DNA from: an uncultured Gemmatimonadota bacterium
Lineage (GTDB): Bacteria > Gemmatimonadota > Gemmatimonadetes > Gemmatimonadales > Gemmatimonadaceae
Direction of reading: 5' to 3'
NCBI GenBank assembly: GCA_903894655.1
Contig: CAITQY010000115.1
Location: 1-15,004, forward strand
Length of the DNA: 15,004 nt
The notes below the pieces were generated by a model. That model was not told the DNA's origin, did no database searches, and was given only the letters and a program-made list of their open reading frames with translations. Made by a program: the position numbers and the translations under genes. Of this stretch, positions 7,610 to 15,004 are shown one piece after another. Each line of letters opens with the position of its first letter. Within the stretch, counting starts at the first letter, position 1.

Positions 7610-8569
7610 TTACAACCCGTCGAAATCGAGACCGAGATCGAGCGCCGGGGCGGAATGCGTGAGCGCGCCGACGGAGATGCGATCCACTCCCGTGTCCGCG
7701 ATGCGACGCACGCTGTCGAGCGTGACGCCACCCGACGCTTCCGTGATCACGCGACCGCGGCAGCGCGCCACGGCCTCGCGCAACTGCTCGAGCGACATGT
7801 TGTCGAGCAACACCCAATCGGCGCCGGCGGCGACGGCCGCATCGACCTGCTCCAATGTGTCACACTCAACTTCGATCGCCGTGCCACTCACGGCGAGCCC
7901 GCGGGCGCGCGACACGGCCATCGCGATATCACCGCCGATCGCGGCGAGATGATTGTCCTTGATCAGCACGCCGCTGCGCAGATCCATGCGGTGATTGGTA
8001 CCACCACCGGTGCGCACCGCGTATTTCTCGAGTGCCCTCAAGCCGGGCGTCGTCTTGCGCGTGTCGAGGATCTGCGCCGACGTGCCGGCCACCGCATCGA
8101 CGAAGCGAGACGTCAGCGTGGCGATGCCGGAGAGATGCTGCAGATAGTTGAGCGCGGTGCGTTCGGCCGACAGCATGCCGCGGGCATGTCCACTGATGTG
8201 CATCACGACGTCGCCGGCCTTCACGCGGGTGCCGTCGGAGGCTTCCACGCGAATCGAGACCGCGCTGTCGAGCTGGCGGAACGCCTCGACGGCGAGTGGG
8301 ACACCAGCGATCACGCCAGCGCCGCGCGCCGTGATCACACTGCGCACATGACGCGTGCTGACGACCGTTGCCACGGTGGACACGTCGTTGAACGCCTGAT
8401 CTTCCTGCAAGGCCACCCGAACCTGCGCGGTGACCTCCGCATCGGTGAGCGGGAACGGCAGCGTCGGGACATCAACGGCCCGCATGCCGAGCGGCGTGAT
8501 AGTCCGGGGCGCAATCGCGAGCGACCCGCTCGACGGCGTGGGACGCAGGGGTGGGTGGAACGCACTCAT
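7610..8569 (-). CDS. nadC: Nicotinate-nucleotide diphosphorylase (carboxylating) (EC 2.4.2.19)
   Basis: The enzyme condenses quinolinate with PRPP to give nicotinate mononucleotide, CO2 and PPi, the third step of de novo NAD synthesis. In the 319-residue frame the expected motifs occur in order: SAERTALNYLQHLSGIAT (134-151), DTRKTTPGLRALEKYAV (169-185), GGGTNHRMDL (188-197), LIKDNH (202-207), IEVEC (232-236), LLDNM (254-258), TEASGG (276-281) and the phosphate-binding SVGALTHS (299-306). The ATG at 8569 overlaps the nadA stop as ATGA, implying translational coupling, so it is chosen here. It gives an N-terminal tail of about 35 Pro/Ser-rich residues not usual in NadC (commonly near 280-290 residues). 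An internal ATG at 8485 would give a more standard 291-residue protein. Confidence 0.95.
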   Translation of the reverse strand: MSAFHPPLRPTPSSGSLAIAPRTITPLGMRAVDVPTLPFPLTDAEVTAQVRVALQEDQAFNDVSTVATVVSTRHVRSVITARGAGVIAGVPLAVEAFRQLDSAVSIRVEASDGTRVKAGDVVMHISGHARGMLSAERTALNYLQHLSGIATLTSRFVDAVAGTSAQILDTRKTTPGLRALEKYAVRTGGGTNHRMDLRSGVLIKDNHLAAIGGDIAMAVSRARGLAVSGTAIEVECDTLEQVDAAVAAGADWVLLDNMSLEQLREAVARCRGRVITEASGGVTLDSVRRIADTGVDRISVGALTHSAPALDLGLDFDGL

Positions 8570-9576
8570 TCGCCAGGATCCTCAGGACCAAAGGGACTCA
8601 CGCCAGAATTGCCGCCGATCGACACCATGCGCTCGATGGAAAGGCGCGCACGCGCCGCGATGTCGTCGGGTACCGTGATTCGATGCTGCAAGTACAGGAG
8701 CGCATCGCGCACCTTGGGCAACGTCGTCACCTTCATATACGCGCACTGCGCGCGATCGTTCGCCGCAATGAAGTGCTTGGTGGGATTGGCACGCCGCAGC
8801 CGGTGCAGAATGCCGATTTCGGTGGCCACGATGAACGTATCCTGGTCGGTCTGACTCGGGCGCTTGATCATGCCCTCGGTGGAGAGAATGTGCACGTTGT
8901 CGGCGTCGATGGCGCCGGCGCTGATGGCTTCCACCACCGGCGTCGCGCAGCCGCACTCGGGATGGATGAGGAACTCGGCACCGGGATGCTGCGCCCGCAT
9001 GTTCGAGATATGCTCGGGGTCGATGCCGGCGTGCACGTGACACTCGCCAAGCCAGACATGGATGTTCTCGCGCCGCGACTCGCGCCGGACGTGCGCGCCA
9101 AGGAACATGTCGGGGAGAAAGAGGATCTCCTTGTCGGCCGGAATCGCGTTGACGACGTCGACCGCATTGCCCGACGTGCAGCAATAGTCGCTCTCGGCCT
9201 TCACTTCCGCCGAGGTATTTACGTACGCCACGACCACCGCGCCCGGATGCTGCGCTTTCCAGGCACGCAACTGTTCTGCGTCGATCGTGCTGGCCAGCGA
9301 GCAACCGGCGGCGAGATCGGGGAGCAGCACCGTTTTCTGCGGCGAGAGGATCGCCGCCGTTTCGGCCATGAAGTGCACGCCGCAGAAGACGATCACGTCG
9401 GCCTCCGTGCTCGCGGCTTCGCGCGACAATCCCAGCGAATCCCCCACGAAATCGGCCACGTCCTGAATTTCCGGACGCTCGTAATTGTGGGCGAGAATGA
9501 CCGCGTTCCGTGCCTTGGCGAGGGCACGGATTTCTTCGGCAAGAGCGGGATCGTAGTGCGCTTCGAGAATGGTCAT
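8566..9576 (-). CDS. nadA: Quinolinate synthase (EC 2.5.1.72)
   Basis: NadA condenses iminoaspartate, supplied by NadB, with dihydroxyacetone phosphate to form quinolinate, using an oxygen-sensitive [4Fe-4S] cluster. The 336-residue protein starts with LAHNYERPEIQDVADFVGDSLGL (28-50), the family's substrate-binding segment. The three expected cluster cysteines are present: C92 in AAGCSLA, C208 in the HPEC motif, and C278 in AQCAYMK. The last is in the region corresponding to CxxMK of other NadA proteins. YCCTSGNA (131-138) and TEGMIKR (233-239) are also typical. The gene follows nadB after 27 bases and overlaps nadC by 4, so the three form one transcript. No clear ribosome site precedes the ATG, which nevertheless fits the family N-terminus. 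Confidence 0.97.
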   Translation of the reverse strand: MTILEAHYDPALAEEIRALAKARNAVILAHNYERPEIQDVADFVGDSLGLSREAASTEADVIVFCGVHFMAETAAILSPQKTVLLPDLAAGCSLASTIDAEQLRAWKAQHPGAVVVAYVNTSAEVKAESDYCCTSGNAVDVVNAIPADKEILFLPDMFLGAHVRRESRRENIHVWLGECHVHAGIDPEHISNMRAQHPGAEFLIHPECGCATPVVEAISAGAIDADNVHILSTEGMIKRPSQTDQDTFIVATEIGILHRLRRANPTKHFIAANDRAQCAYMKVTTLPKVRDALLYLQHRITVPDDIAARARLSIERMVSIGGNSGVSPFGPEDPGE

Positions 9577-9603
9577 TCTATAACTGCGAAGGAGGGGTCG
9601 GGG

Positions 9604-11127
9604 TTACCACGTGATATGCTTGCCCTGCCACTTCCGGCGGGTCTTCGGAAAATCGCTCCGGAAGTGCCCTCCACGCGACTCCTTGCGCAACAGGGACGCT
9701 TCCGTGACAAGGGTGGCGGTGGTGTGCAGGTTCCGCTCTTCGGTGGCGCCCGGTGGCAGGCGCTCGCCGATGCGCTGCAGCGCGGCGAGGCAGCGGCGCA
9801 GCCCGGGGGCGGTACGGGCGATCGACGCGTGCGCCCACATGAGCTCGCGGATCTCGTCGGCGGCCACTTGGGCGGCGCCGCGATCGTCGAGCAACGGGAC
9901 TTCCCATTCGCTGGGTTCGGGGACAGGTAGGTCCTGTGGCGTCTCCACCATGTCGCGGGCCACGCGCTCGGCGAATACCAGCCCCTCTAGCAGCGAGTTG
10001 GAGGCAAGCCGGTTGGCGCCATGCACGCCGGTACGGGCCACTTCACCCACGGCGTACAGCCGCGCGATACTGGACCGACCGGCAAGGTCGGTCATGACCC
10101 CGCCCATCATGTAGTGGGCGGCCGGCGTGACCGGGATCGGCTCGTGCACCGGATCGATGCCGCGGGCGCGGCAGATCGCGAAAATGCCGGGGAAGCGCGT
10201 CGCGAACTCGGCGCCGAGTTTGGTGGCGTCGAGGAACACCGTGCCGAACTGCTGCTGCTCGCGGAAGATTTCGCGGGCGACGACATCGCGGGGGGCGAGT
10301 TCGGCCGACCGGTGGCGCTTGGGCATGAAGCGCTGCCCGCGGCCATTCAGCAGGATGGCGCCCTCGCCGCGCACGGCTTCGGAAATCAGGGCGAGCGGAT
10401 TTTCCGGCGTATCAAGCGCGGTCGGGTGGAACTGGACGAATTCCATGTCGGCCAGCCGGGCACCGGCCCGATGGGCGATGGCAAATCCGTCGCCGGTAGC
10501 CACCTGCGGGTTGGTGGTGTATCGGTAAATCTGACCGCAGCCGCCGGTGGCGAGCACGGTGGCGTCGGCCACAATCTCCACGGCGCGACCGGCGATGCTG
10601 GCCCGGACGCCCGCACACTGGATCCCGTCTTCATCCTCGAGGAGCAGCAGGTCGAGCACCCGCGCCATCTCGACCACCTGAATGTTGGGCGACTCGCGCA
10701 CCTTGGCCACCAGGGTCCGGGCCACCTCGGCCCCGGTCTGATCGCCGTGAGCATGCACGATCCGGTGCCGGGAATGCGCCGCCTCCTTCCCGAGCTTGAA
10801 ATCACCGTCGGGATCGAGATCGAATCGGGCCCCGGCCGCCTGCAGTTCGCGCACCCGGGCGGGTCCTTCCTCCACCAAGACCTGCACCGCCGCGGCGTCG
10901 CACAGCGCTGCGCCGGCGGCGAGCGTATCCTGTCGGTGCAGGTCGGGCGAGTCTCCGGCGCCTAAGGCGGCCGCGATGCCCCCCTGGGCATACGCCGTCG
11001 CGGAATCGAAGAGGGTGCGCTTGGTCAGGACCGTCACCGGTCCATGTGCCGAGGCGCGCCAGGCAGCATGGAGACCTGCGACTCCACTGCCAATTACAAG
11101 GAACCGCGTGCGGATCCGGTCAGTCAT
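9604..11127 (-). CDS. nadB: L-aspartate oxidase (EC 1.4.3.16)
   Basis: This 507-residue FAD enzyme oxidises L-aspartate to iminoaspartate, the first step of bacterial de novo NAD synthesis. The Rossmann motif GSGVAG is at 13-18, followed by the FAD-contacting TAYAQGGIAAAL (44-55) and LATGGCGQIYRYTTNP (192-207). Residues matching the E. coli dicarboxylate-binding set are H234 (FHPTAL), R280 (ELAPRD), H338 (HYMMGG) and R373 (GANRLASNSLLEGLVF). These have the order and spacing expected for H244, R290, H351 and R386, so it is aspartate oxidase or a close succinate-dehydrogenase-like flavoprotein. The adjacent nadA and nadC settle the choice. The C-terminal helical region ends in ITW. It is the first gene of the minus-strand block, and no strong Shine-Dalgarno precedes its ATG. 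Confidence 0.97.
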   Translation of the reverse strand: MTDRIRTRFLVIGSGVAGLHAAWRASAHGPVTVLTKRTLFDSATAYAQGGIAAALGAGDSPDLHRQDTLAAGAALCDAAAVQVLVEEGPARVRELQAAGARFDLDPDGDFKLGKEAAHSRHRIVHAHGDQTGAEVARTLVAKVRESPNIQVVEMARVLDLLLLEDEDGIQCAGVRASIAGRAVEIVADATVLATGGCGQIYRYTTNPQVATGDGFAIAHRAGARLADMEFVQFHPTALDTPENPLALISEAVRGEGAILLNGRGQRFMPKRHRSAELAPRDVVAREIFREQQQFGTVFLDATKLGAEFATRFPGIFAICRARGIDPVHEPIPVTPAAHYMMGGVMTDLAGRSSIARLYAVGEVARTGVHGANRLASNSLLEGLVFAERVARDMVETPQDLPVPEPSEWEVPLLDDRGAAQVAADEIRELMWAHASIARTAPGLRRCLAALQRIGERLPPGATEERNLHTTATLVTEASLLRKESRGGHFRSDFPKTRRKWQGKHITW

Positions 11128-11218
11128 AGTAGTTTCAACTTAGGACACTGGGTCCCCAACAGAACCCCTGGCCGGCTTGCTGGCCCATTCTCCCGCTCTT
11201 TTTCGCTTTGGAGACGTC
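11128..11218. promoter_or_regulatory. Divergent promoter region between nadB and the TPR-like gene
   Basis: This 91-base gap separates two divergent genes, so it should hold promoters for both; no other region can serve nadB. It contains a short inverted repeat GGAC-ACTGG-GTCC at 11143-11155, about 16 bases from the nadB start. I see no convincing -35/-10 pair on either strand and no recognisable NadR, NrtR or NiaR operator. The plus-strand gene has a good ribosome site (GGAG, 11210-11213). Confidence 0.45.
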
Positions 11219-12748
11219 ATGCGTTTGACGTTCATCGCCGGCTTCGCGACCGTGGTGTCGCTGTCCGGAGTAGCTCTCGCGCCTGCTGCACTCTCGGCCC
11301 AGCCGGGCGGTGGCGTGGCCCCGCAGTGCACGATCGATCAGAACAATCCGAAGGAACTGGCGCTGATGTCGCTCAAGTTCCAGAGTGCCCGTAGCGCGCC
11401 CACCCCAGAGGCGCGCAAGAAGGCGTTGCGTGACATCGTGAAGGAACTCGACACGAAGCCCGAGCGCTTCGCGAAGAATCCGGGCGGCTACAATTTCACG
11501 CTCGTGCAGGCGCTCACGATCTGGGGCGTCGAGCCCGGCCTCGCTGATGCCCCAGCCCGCAGCGAACTCGGATTCATCACGAACCCCGCCGAGCCGTACG
11601 ACATCCTCGTGAACATGGACGTGGCGTATAAGGCAATCGTGGCGGCGGTGCCCGCGTGCGAGGCCGAGATCACGGGGATGCGTATGAACGAAGTGTGGCT
11701 GGCCGCGACCAAAGCCGCGCTCGACGCGTCGAACGCCGGCAAGCTCGACTCGGCCGATTACTTCGCGAAGCGCTCGATGCTGATGTCGGCCACGAATCCG
11801 TATCCGCACTACGTGATGGCCAACACGGCGAACGCGCGCAACAACCGTGCGGTCGCAATCATGCACTGGAAGCATGTGGTCAAGTACGCGGCCGACGACA
11901 CGACGTACCGCGACCTGAAGAACAGCAGCATGTACTACGCGGCCATGAGCCAGCTGGAAGATGCGCAGGCCAAGACGGGCGCCGAGCAGGTGACGGTGGC
12001 GCGTGAAGCGGCCGAAGGCTTCAAAGCATTGCTGACCGCTACGCCGGATAACCCGGATGCGCCGAATCTGCTGCTGTCGTGGGCCGATGCGCTCACGGCC
12101 GCGAAGGATACGGCGCTGATTCCGACAGTGTATACGCCGCTGCTCACGCAGGCGTCGGCCACCGATATCGCGCTGGCCACGGCGGGGGTGATCGCGACGC
12201 GGGCCAACAAGTCGGACGACGCGCTCAAGCTGTTCCAAGCGGCGACGGTCAAGAACCCGTTCAACCGCGACGCCCAGCGCAATGTGGCCGCGGCCCACTA
12301 CGCGAAGGATCAGTACACGCTCATGTTCGAGCCGACACGGAAGCTCGTCGACCTCGACCCGAACAACTTCGACGGCTGGATGCTCTTCGCCTACGCGGCG
12401 CAGGGCTTGGCGAAGGCGGCGCAGACGGCCAAGAAGCCGATCGAAGTCAGGGCGTGGACGGATTCGCTGGTGAAGTACCAGACGTATGCCGAAGCGCTGC
12501 CGGTGAAGGTGGACGTGACCAGCTTTGATCGTCGCAAGGACATGGCGACGTTGATCCTGTCGCTCGAACAGGTCGCGGCCAAGGACGGTCAGTATTCGAT
12601 CACTGCCGAGTTTCTGGACTTGGCCGGCGCGGTCGTTGCCACGACGACGGAAGCGGCGGGCCCGATCAAGAAGGGTGAAACGAAGTCGGTGACGATCAAG
12701 GCGACCGGCGCCGGCATCATGAGCTACCGGTACAAAGCGCTCAAGTAA
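11219..12748 (+). CDS. Secreted tetratricopeptide-like protein with C-terminal beta domain
   Basis: The 509-residue protein begins with a Sec signal peptide (hydrophobic about 4-24, likely cut after LSA at 27), so it acts in the periplasm or outside. Helical TPR-like pairs are visible at about 155-240 and 316-400. Examples are ANTANARNNRAVAIMHWKHV, and ANKSDDALKLFQAATVKNP followed by DAQRNVAAAHYAKDQ and the DLDPNNFDGWMLFAYAAQGL unit. The last about 80 residues (428-509) look like a beta-sandwich with the pattern 'D.AG.VVA....AAGPIKKGETKSVTI', reminiscent of FxLYD-type domains. It is probably a scaffold or assembly factor; the partner is unknown. The ATG has GGAG 5 bases upstream. An upstream in-frame ATG at 11177 is less likely because it would add residues before the signal peptide. 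It diverges from nadB and ends at a hairpin terminator. Confidence 0.85.
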   Translation: MRLTFIAGFATVVSLSGVALAPAALSAQPGGGVAPQCTIDQNNPKELALMSLKFQSARSAPTPEARKKALRDIVKELDTKPERFAKNPGGYNFTLVQALTIWGVEPGLADAPARSELGFITNPAEPYDILVNMDVAYKAIVAAVPACEAEITGMRMNEVWLAATKAALDASNAGKLDSADYFAKRSMLMSATNPYPHYVMANTANARNNRAVAIMHWKHVVKYAADDTTYRDLKNSSMYYAAMSQLEDAQAKTGAEQVTVAREAAEGFKALLTATPDNPDAPNLLLSWADALTAAKDTALIPTVYTPLLTQASATDIALATAGVIATRANKSDDALKLFQAATVKNPFNRDAQRNVAAAHYAKDQYTLMFEPTRKLVDLDPNNFDGWMLFAYAAQGLAKAAQTAKKPIEVRAWTDSLVKYQTYAEALPVKVDVTSFDRRKDMATLILSLEQVAAKDGQYSITAEFLDLAGAVVATTTEAAGPIKKGETKSVTIKATGAGIMSYRYKALK

Positions 12749-12775
12749 GTCACCGTCTGTTTCAGCAGGCAACAA

Positions 12776-12810
12776 AATGCAGGCTCGCCTACGTCAGGCG
12801 GGCCTGCATT
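12776..12810. terminator. Bidirectional hairpin terminator between convergent genes
   Basis: A 15-bp stem (12776-12790 with 12796-12810, one T-G wobble) closes a 5-base loop. The left arm begins ATGCAGGCTCGCCT. On the minus strand the stem is followed by TTTTGTTG, a good T-tract for the PEP-CTERM gene. On the plus strand the following GCGTTT is weaker but can serve the TPR-like gene, whose stop is 27 bases upstream. Confidence 0.85.
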
Positions 12811-12845
12811 GCGTTTACGGCATGCGTGGTGTGATTAGCGACGTA

Positions 12846-13757
12846 CTAACTGCGACGACGAATCGTGTGAACGCCGCAGAAGGCAAGTCCGGTCATCACC
12901 AACACCAACGTCGACGGCTCGGGCACCGGCGTGTAGGACAGCGCCAGATTGCTGCCCTGCTGGACCACGGAGAACGAGCCGTTCACGGTGTTGGCAAAAC
13001 GTGCGGTGTTGATCACAAACTGATCCGGCGAGAAACCGGAGATCCCGCCGGTCGCGGTAAGAAAGGTCCAGTCGTAGGCCTGCCGTCCATCGAAGTCGGG
13101 CATCGCTCCGAGTCCATCGTGGGAGGCAAGCGTGAACAGATCGAGCGTATACGCACCGCTCCCGGTTGCCGAGAGATCGACGGCGTTCGTGTAATTGAAC
13201 ACCGACCACCCGTTACCAGCACCACTGGTTCCACTCCGCATGAGGAATGGCGAGAACCCTCGCGAACCGGGCAGGTCTCCGGAAAACGACAGCGCGTTCA
13301 ACGAATCGATCACCGCCATGTCGATGAAGGATTCCCCCTGAATGTTGTAGTCGCTAAGCGATCGGCCGTCTTGCAGCAAATGCCCCCCGTAGAACAGGTA
13401 CTGTCGCGACGGCGAATACCGAAATTCGTCAAAAATCATAAATCTGACGGCATTGATACCAGATTGCGGGAGAACCGATAGGAAGACGGTCGACCCTCCA
13501 GGCGTCAGGTTCCGGACGTAAATCGGCATTTGCGCGCTCGCCTCCTCGGGGCACAACGCCAGCGCCACAAACGGCAGCAGGATCGTGAGCCGGCGAGAGC
13601 AGCTCGCGATGGACCGCAAGACGCCACGGGCACGCGCTGCCACGCATCTCGTGAACGCACCAGACGACGACGGGACGGAGCGCGCGCACGGGGGAAGGAG
13701 CTGCATGTCGTGACGGTCTCGGGAAGAGGACGCGTGAGCGAATAACTTTGTCAACAT
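12846..13757 (-). CDS. Exported PEP-CTERM sorting-domain protein, function unknown
   Basis: The C-terminus (residues 278-303 of 303) is a textbook PEP-CTERM signal: VPEPST, a hydrophobic helix LVLVMTGLAFCGV, then basic HTIRRRS. Such proteins are exported and processed by an exosortase, typically in exopolysaccharide-producing bacteria. The mature part (about 77-277) has no cysteines and is Gly/Ser/Phe-rich and probably beta-structured; no enzymatic motif was found. Signal-peptide hydrophobics (LTILLPFVALALC) end at EEASAQ near residue 76, so the N-region is unusually long from this start. The ATG at 13757 is chosen because GGAG lies 6 bases upstream. An ATG at 13706 or a GTG shortly before the signal peptide would give a more normal length. 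The frame runs back to 14000, but that extension lacks coding signs. No exosortase gene is in the window. Confidence 0.85.
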   Translation of the reverse strand: MLTKLFAHASSSRDRHDMQLLPPCARSVPSSSGAFTRCVAARARGVLRSIASCSRRLTILLPFVALALCPEEASAQMPIYVRNLTPGGSTVFLSVLPQSGINAVRFMIFDEFRYSPSRQYLFYGGHLLQDGRSLSDYNIQGESFIDMAVIDSLNALSFSGDLPGSRGFSPFLMRSGTSGAGNGWSVFNYTNAVDLSATGSGAYTLDLFTLASHDGLGAMPDFDGRQAYDWTFLTATGGISGFSPDQFVINTARFANTVNGSFSVVQQGSNLALSYTPVPEPSTLVLVMTGLAFCGVHTIRRRS

Positions 13758-13883
13758 AGCATACTCCGTGCCGGAATGAGCCGTTCGGCTGCGGGGCGCG
13801 ACGCACGCGTAAGTACATGGCGGACAATGGTATGCACATTTCGCACGGCCACCGATGCGGCGGCCCCGGTGTGCGCCGCCAGC

Positions 13884-13910
13884 CACAGGGTGAGGCACAG
13901 GGTGAGGCAC
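13884..13910. repeat. Tandem 12-bp direct repeat in an intergenic region
   Basis: The unit CACAGGGTGAGG occurs twice without a break (13884-13895 and 13896-13907), followed by the first 3 bases of a third copy. It lies in the 241-base gap (13758-13998) between the divergent PEP-CTERM and BMP-type genes, where no gene is seen. It could be a slippage duplication or paired regulator sites; nothing more can be said. Confidence 0.8.
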
Positions 13911-13998
13911 CAACGCCACACGCCGGCTCGACGGTTCGCACCGCTCGCTGCCCTTCACCCCTTCCCGCAGCGGCGCCGCACGGCCAACCTTCCTGCCC

Positions 13999-15004
13999 AT
14001 GCGCCGGACCCTTTACCTCATTGGGGCGCTCCTCCTCGCCCACGTCGCCCCTCCTCACCGTCCATCCCTCCGGGGCGACGGTGGCGGACAGCTCCGAAGG
14101 CCTCGACATCGGCATCGTCTTCGATGTCGGCGGTCGCGGCGACAAGTCGTTCAACGATGGGGCCTACCTTGGCGGCGCCCGCGCCGCCGAGGCGCTGGGA
14201 GCGCGCGTGCGCTACATCGAGCCGGGCGAAGGCTCCGATCGTGAGGCCGGCCTGCGGTTGCTGGCCGCCGAGGGGATGGACCTCGTGGTGGCCGTCGGAT
14301 TCATTTTTACCGACGACGTCAACCTGCTGGCGAAAGAATATCCAAACGTCAAATTCGCCGACGTCGACTACGCCGTGGCCACCGACAGCGTGGGCAACCC
14401 GCTACCGATGGCCCCCAATCTCGTGGCCCTCAAATTCCGCGAGGAAGAGGGCTCGTTTCTGGTGGGCGCCCTCGCGGCTCTGGTGGGCAAATCCAAGAAG
14501 ATCGGCTTCGTGGGCGGCATGGACATCGGCCTCATTCATAAGTTCGAAGCTGGCTACCGCGCCGGCGTGAAGCACGTGTGTCCCGACTGCGAAGTGATCG
14601 TGAACTACGCTGGTGTCACCCCCGAGGCGTTTCGCAATCCGGGACGCGGCAAGGAGATGGCGCTGGCGATGTACAACCAGGGGGTGAACGTGATCTTCCA
14701 CGCCTCGGGCTCCACCGGACTTGGGGTGTTCGAGGCCGCACGCACCACGGGTAAGCTGGGCATTGGGGTCGACGCCGATCAGTTCAGCGAAGCACCCGGT
14801 CATGTGCTCACATCGATGGTGAAGGGCATCGACGAGTCGGTGTTCCAAGCCGCGAAGGCCGTGCAAGACGGCACATTCAAGGGCGGCATTCAGCAGTTCG
14901 GACTGGCCGAGCGTGGCGTGGGCTATGTGTACGACGCGAACAACAAGGCGTTGATCCCCGATGCCGTGCGCGCGCGGCTCGATGCGCTCACGGCTGACAT
15001 CGTG
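13999..15004 (+). CDS. BMP/PnrA-family ABC transporter substrate-binding protein (partial, apparent frame break near 14050)
   Basis: The main part is an open frame read from at least 14081 to the right edge, without a stop. It has family hallmarks: GIVFDVGGRGDKSFND near the start, VVAVGFIFTDDVNLLAKEYPNVKFADVDYA, SFLVGALAALVGKSKKIGFVGGMD, FHASGSTGLGVFEAA, GIGVDADQ and VLTSMVKGIDESVFQAA. These mark the Bmp/Med/PnrA family of nucleoside-type substrate-binding proteins, which feed ABC importers. The only good signal-peptide start, MRRTLYLIGALLLAHVA at 13999, is in another frame. Skipping one base (such as a C in the CCCC run 14048-14051) joins them as ...AHVALLTVHPSGATVADSSEGL, giving a 29-residue signal. 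Without the shift the domain would need a start such as GTG 14081, with no signal. The gene continues past the window; transporter ATPase and permease genes may lie downstream. Confidence 0.85.

Noticed and set aside
7587..7817. Longer start for the uncharacterised protein, reaching into nadC
   Set aside because: The extension overlaps the nadC 3' end in another frame and has no resemblance to the conserved N-terminus; the ATG at 7586 has a ribosome site and gives a compact protein.
8551..9930. Long open frame (459 codons) on the plus strand opposite nadA and the end of nadB
   Set aside because: The minus-strand proteins are unmistakable NadA and NadB; the plus-strand product has no motif and shadow-like composition.
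11135..12775. Long open frame (about 546 codons) on the minus strand opposite the TPR-like gene
   Set aside because: His/Arg-rich composition is typical of an antisense shadow in GC-rich DNA; the plus-strand frame has a signal peptide, ribosome site and repeats.
13758..14000. Upstream extension of the PEP-CTERM gene to an ATG at 14000
   Set aside because: It is Arg/Pro/His-rich, crosses the tandem repeat as a VPHPVPHPV artefact and overlaps the BMP-type start; the ATG at 13757 has GGAG 6 bases upstream.
13776..14570. Plus-strand 264-codon frame overlapping the BMP-type gene
   Set aside because: It reads the BMP domain out of frame as Arg/Ser/Pro/Trp-rich sequence with no motif.

Overview
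The window is a GC-rich chromosomal segment from a free-living, probably aerobic bacterium. A BIG_2-repeat lipoprotein, secreted proteins with 'LSAQ'-type signal cleavage sites and a PEP-CTERM protein ending in VPEPST together suggest Gemmatimonadota (Gemmatimonas-like). That assignment is an inference from gene style, not from a marker gene. No rRNA, tRNA, CRISPR array, insertion sequence or phage gene was seen. The window is mostly ordinary chromosome with a few odd points.

Layout. 1-547 (-): the N-terminal part of a GT-C membrane glycosyltransferase (PMT_2/ArnT-like), cut by the window edge. 812-2548 (+): a lipoprotein built from about six bacterial Ig-like (BIG_2) repeats, ending at a perfect 14-bp hairpin terminator (2591-2623). 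2652-4532 (+): a VLCAD/ACAD9-like acyl-CoA dehydrogenase whose 3' end overlaps the 3' end of the convergent gene by 32 bp. 11127 down to 4501 (-): a same-strand block of six genes in transcription order nadB, nadA, nadC, an uncharacterised gene, fahA-type fumarylacetoacetase, and a NarL/FixJ response regulator. Gaps are 27, -4, 23, 65 and 48 bp. 11219-12748 (+): a secreted TPR-like protein diverging from nadB. 12776-12810: a bidirectional hairpin terminator. 12846-13757 (-): a PEP-CTERM exported protein. 13999-15004 (+): a BMP/PnrA-type substrate-binding lipoprotein or periplasmic protein, cut by the right edge, whose signal peptide and mature domain lie in different reading frames.

How the genes work together. 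NadB and NadA make quinolinate from aspartate and dihydroxyacetone phosphate, and NadC converts it to nicotinate mononucleotide, so the block carries the whole bacterial de novo route to NaMN. Downstream, fumarylacetoacetase performs the last step of tyrosine/homogentisate catabolism, giving fumarate and acetoacetate. The small gene between nadC and fahA is 23 bp from nadC and belongs to no family I can name. It is the best candidate here for undescribed function. The response regulator at the end has no sensor kinase beside it.

Most useful second looks: the unknown gene at 6645-7586, the apparent +1 frame break at about 14050 in the BMP-type gene, the 32-bp convergent overlap at 4501-4532, and the mixed NAD/tyrosine/regulator gene block.
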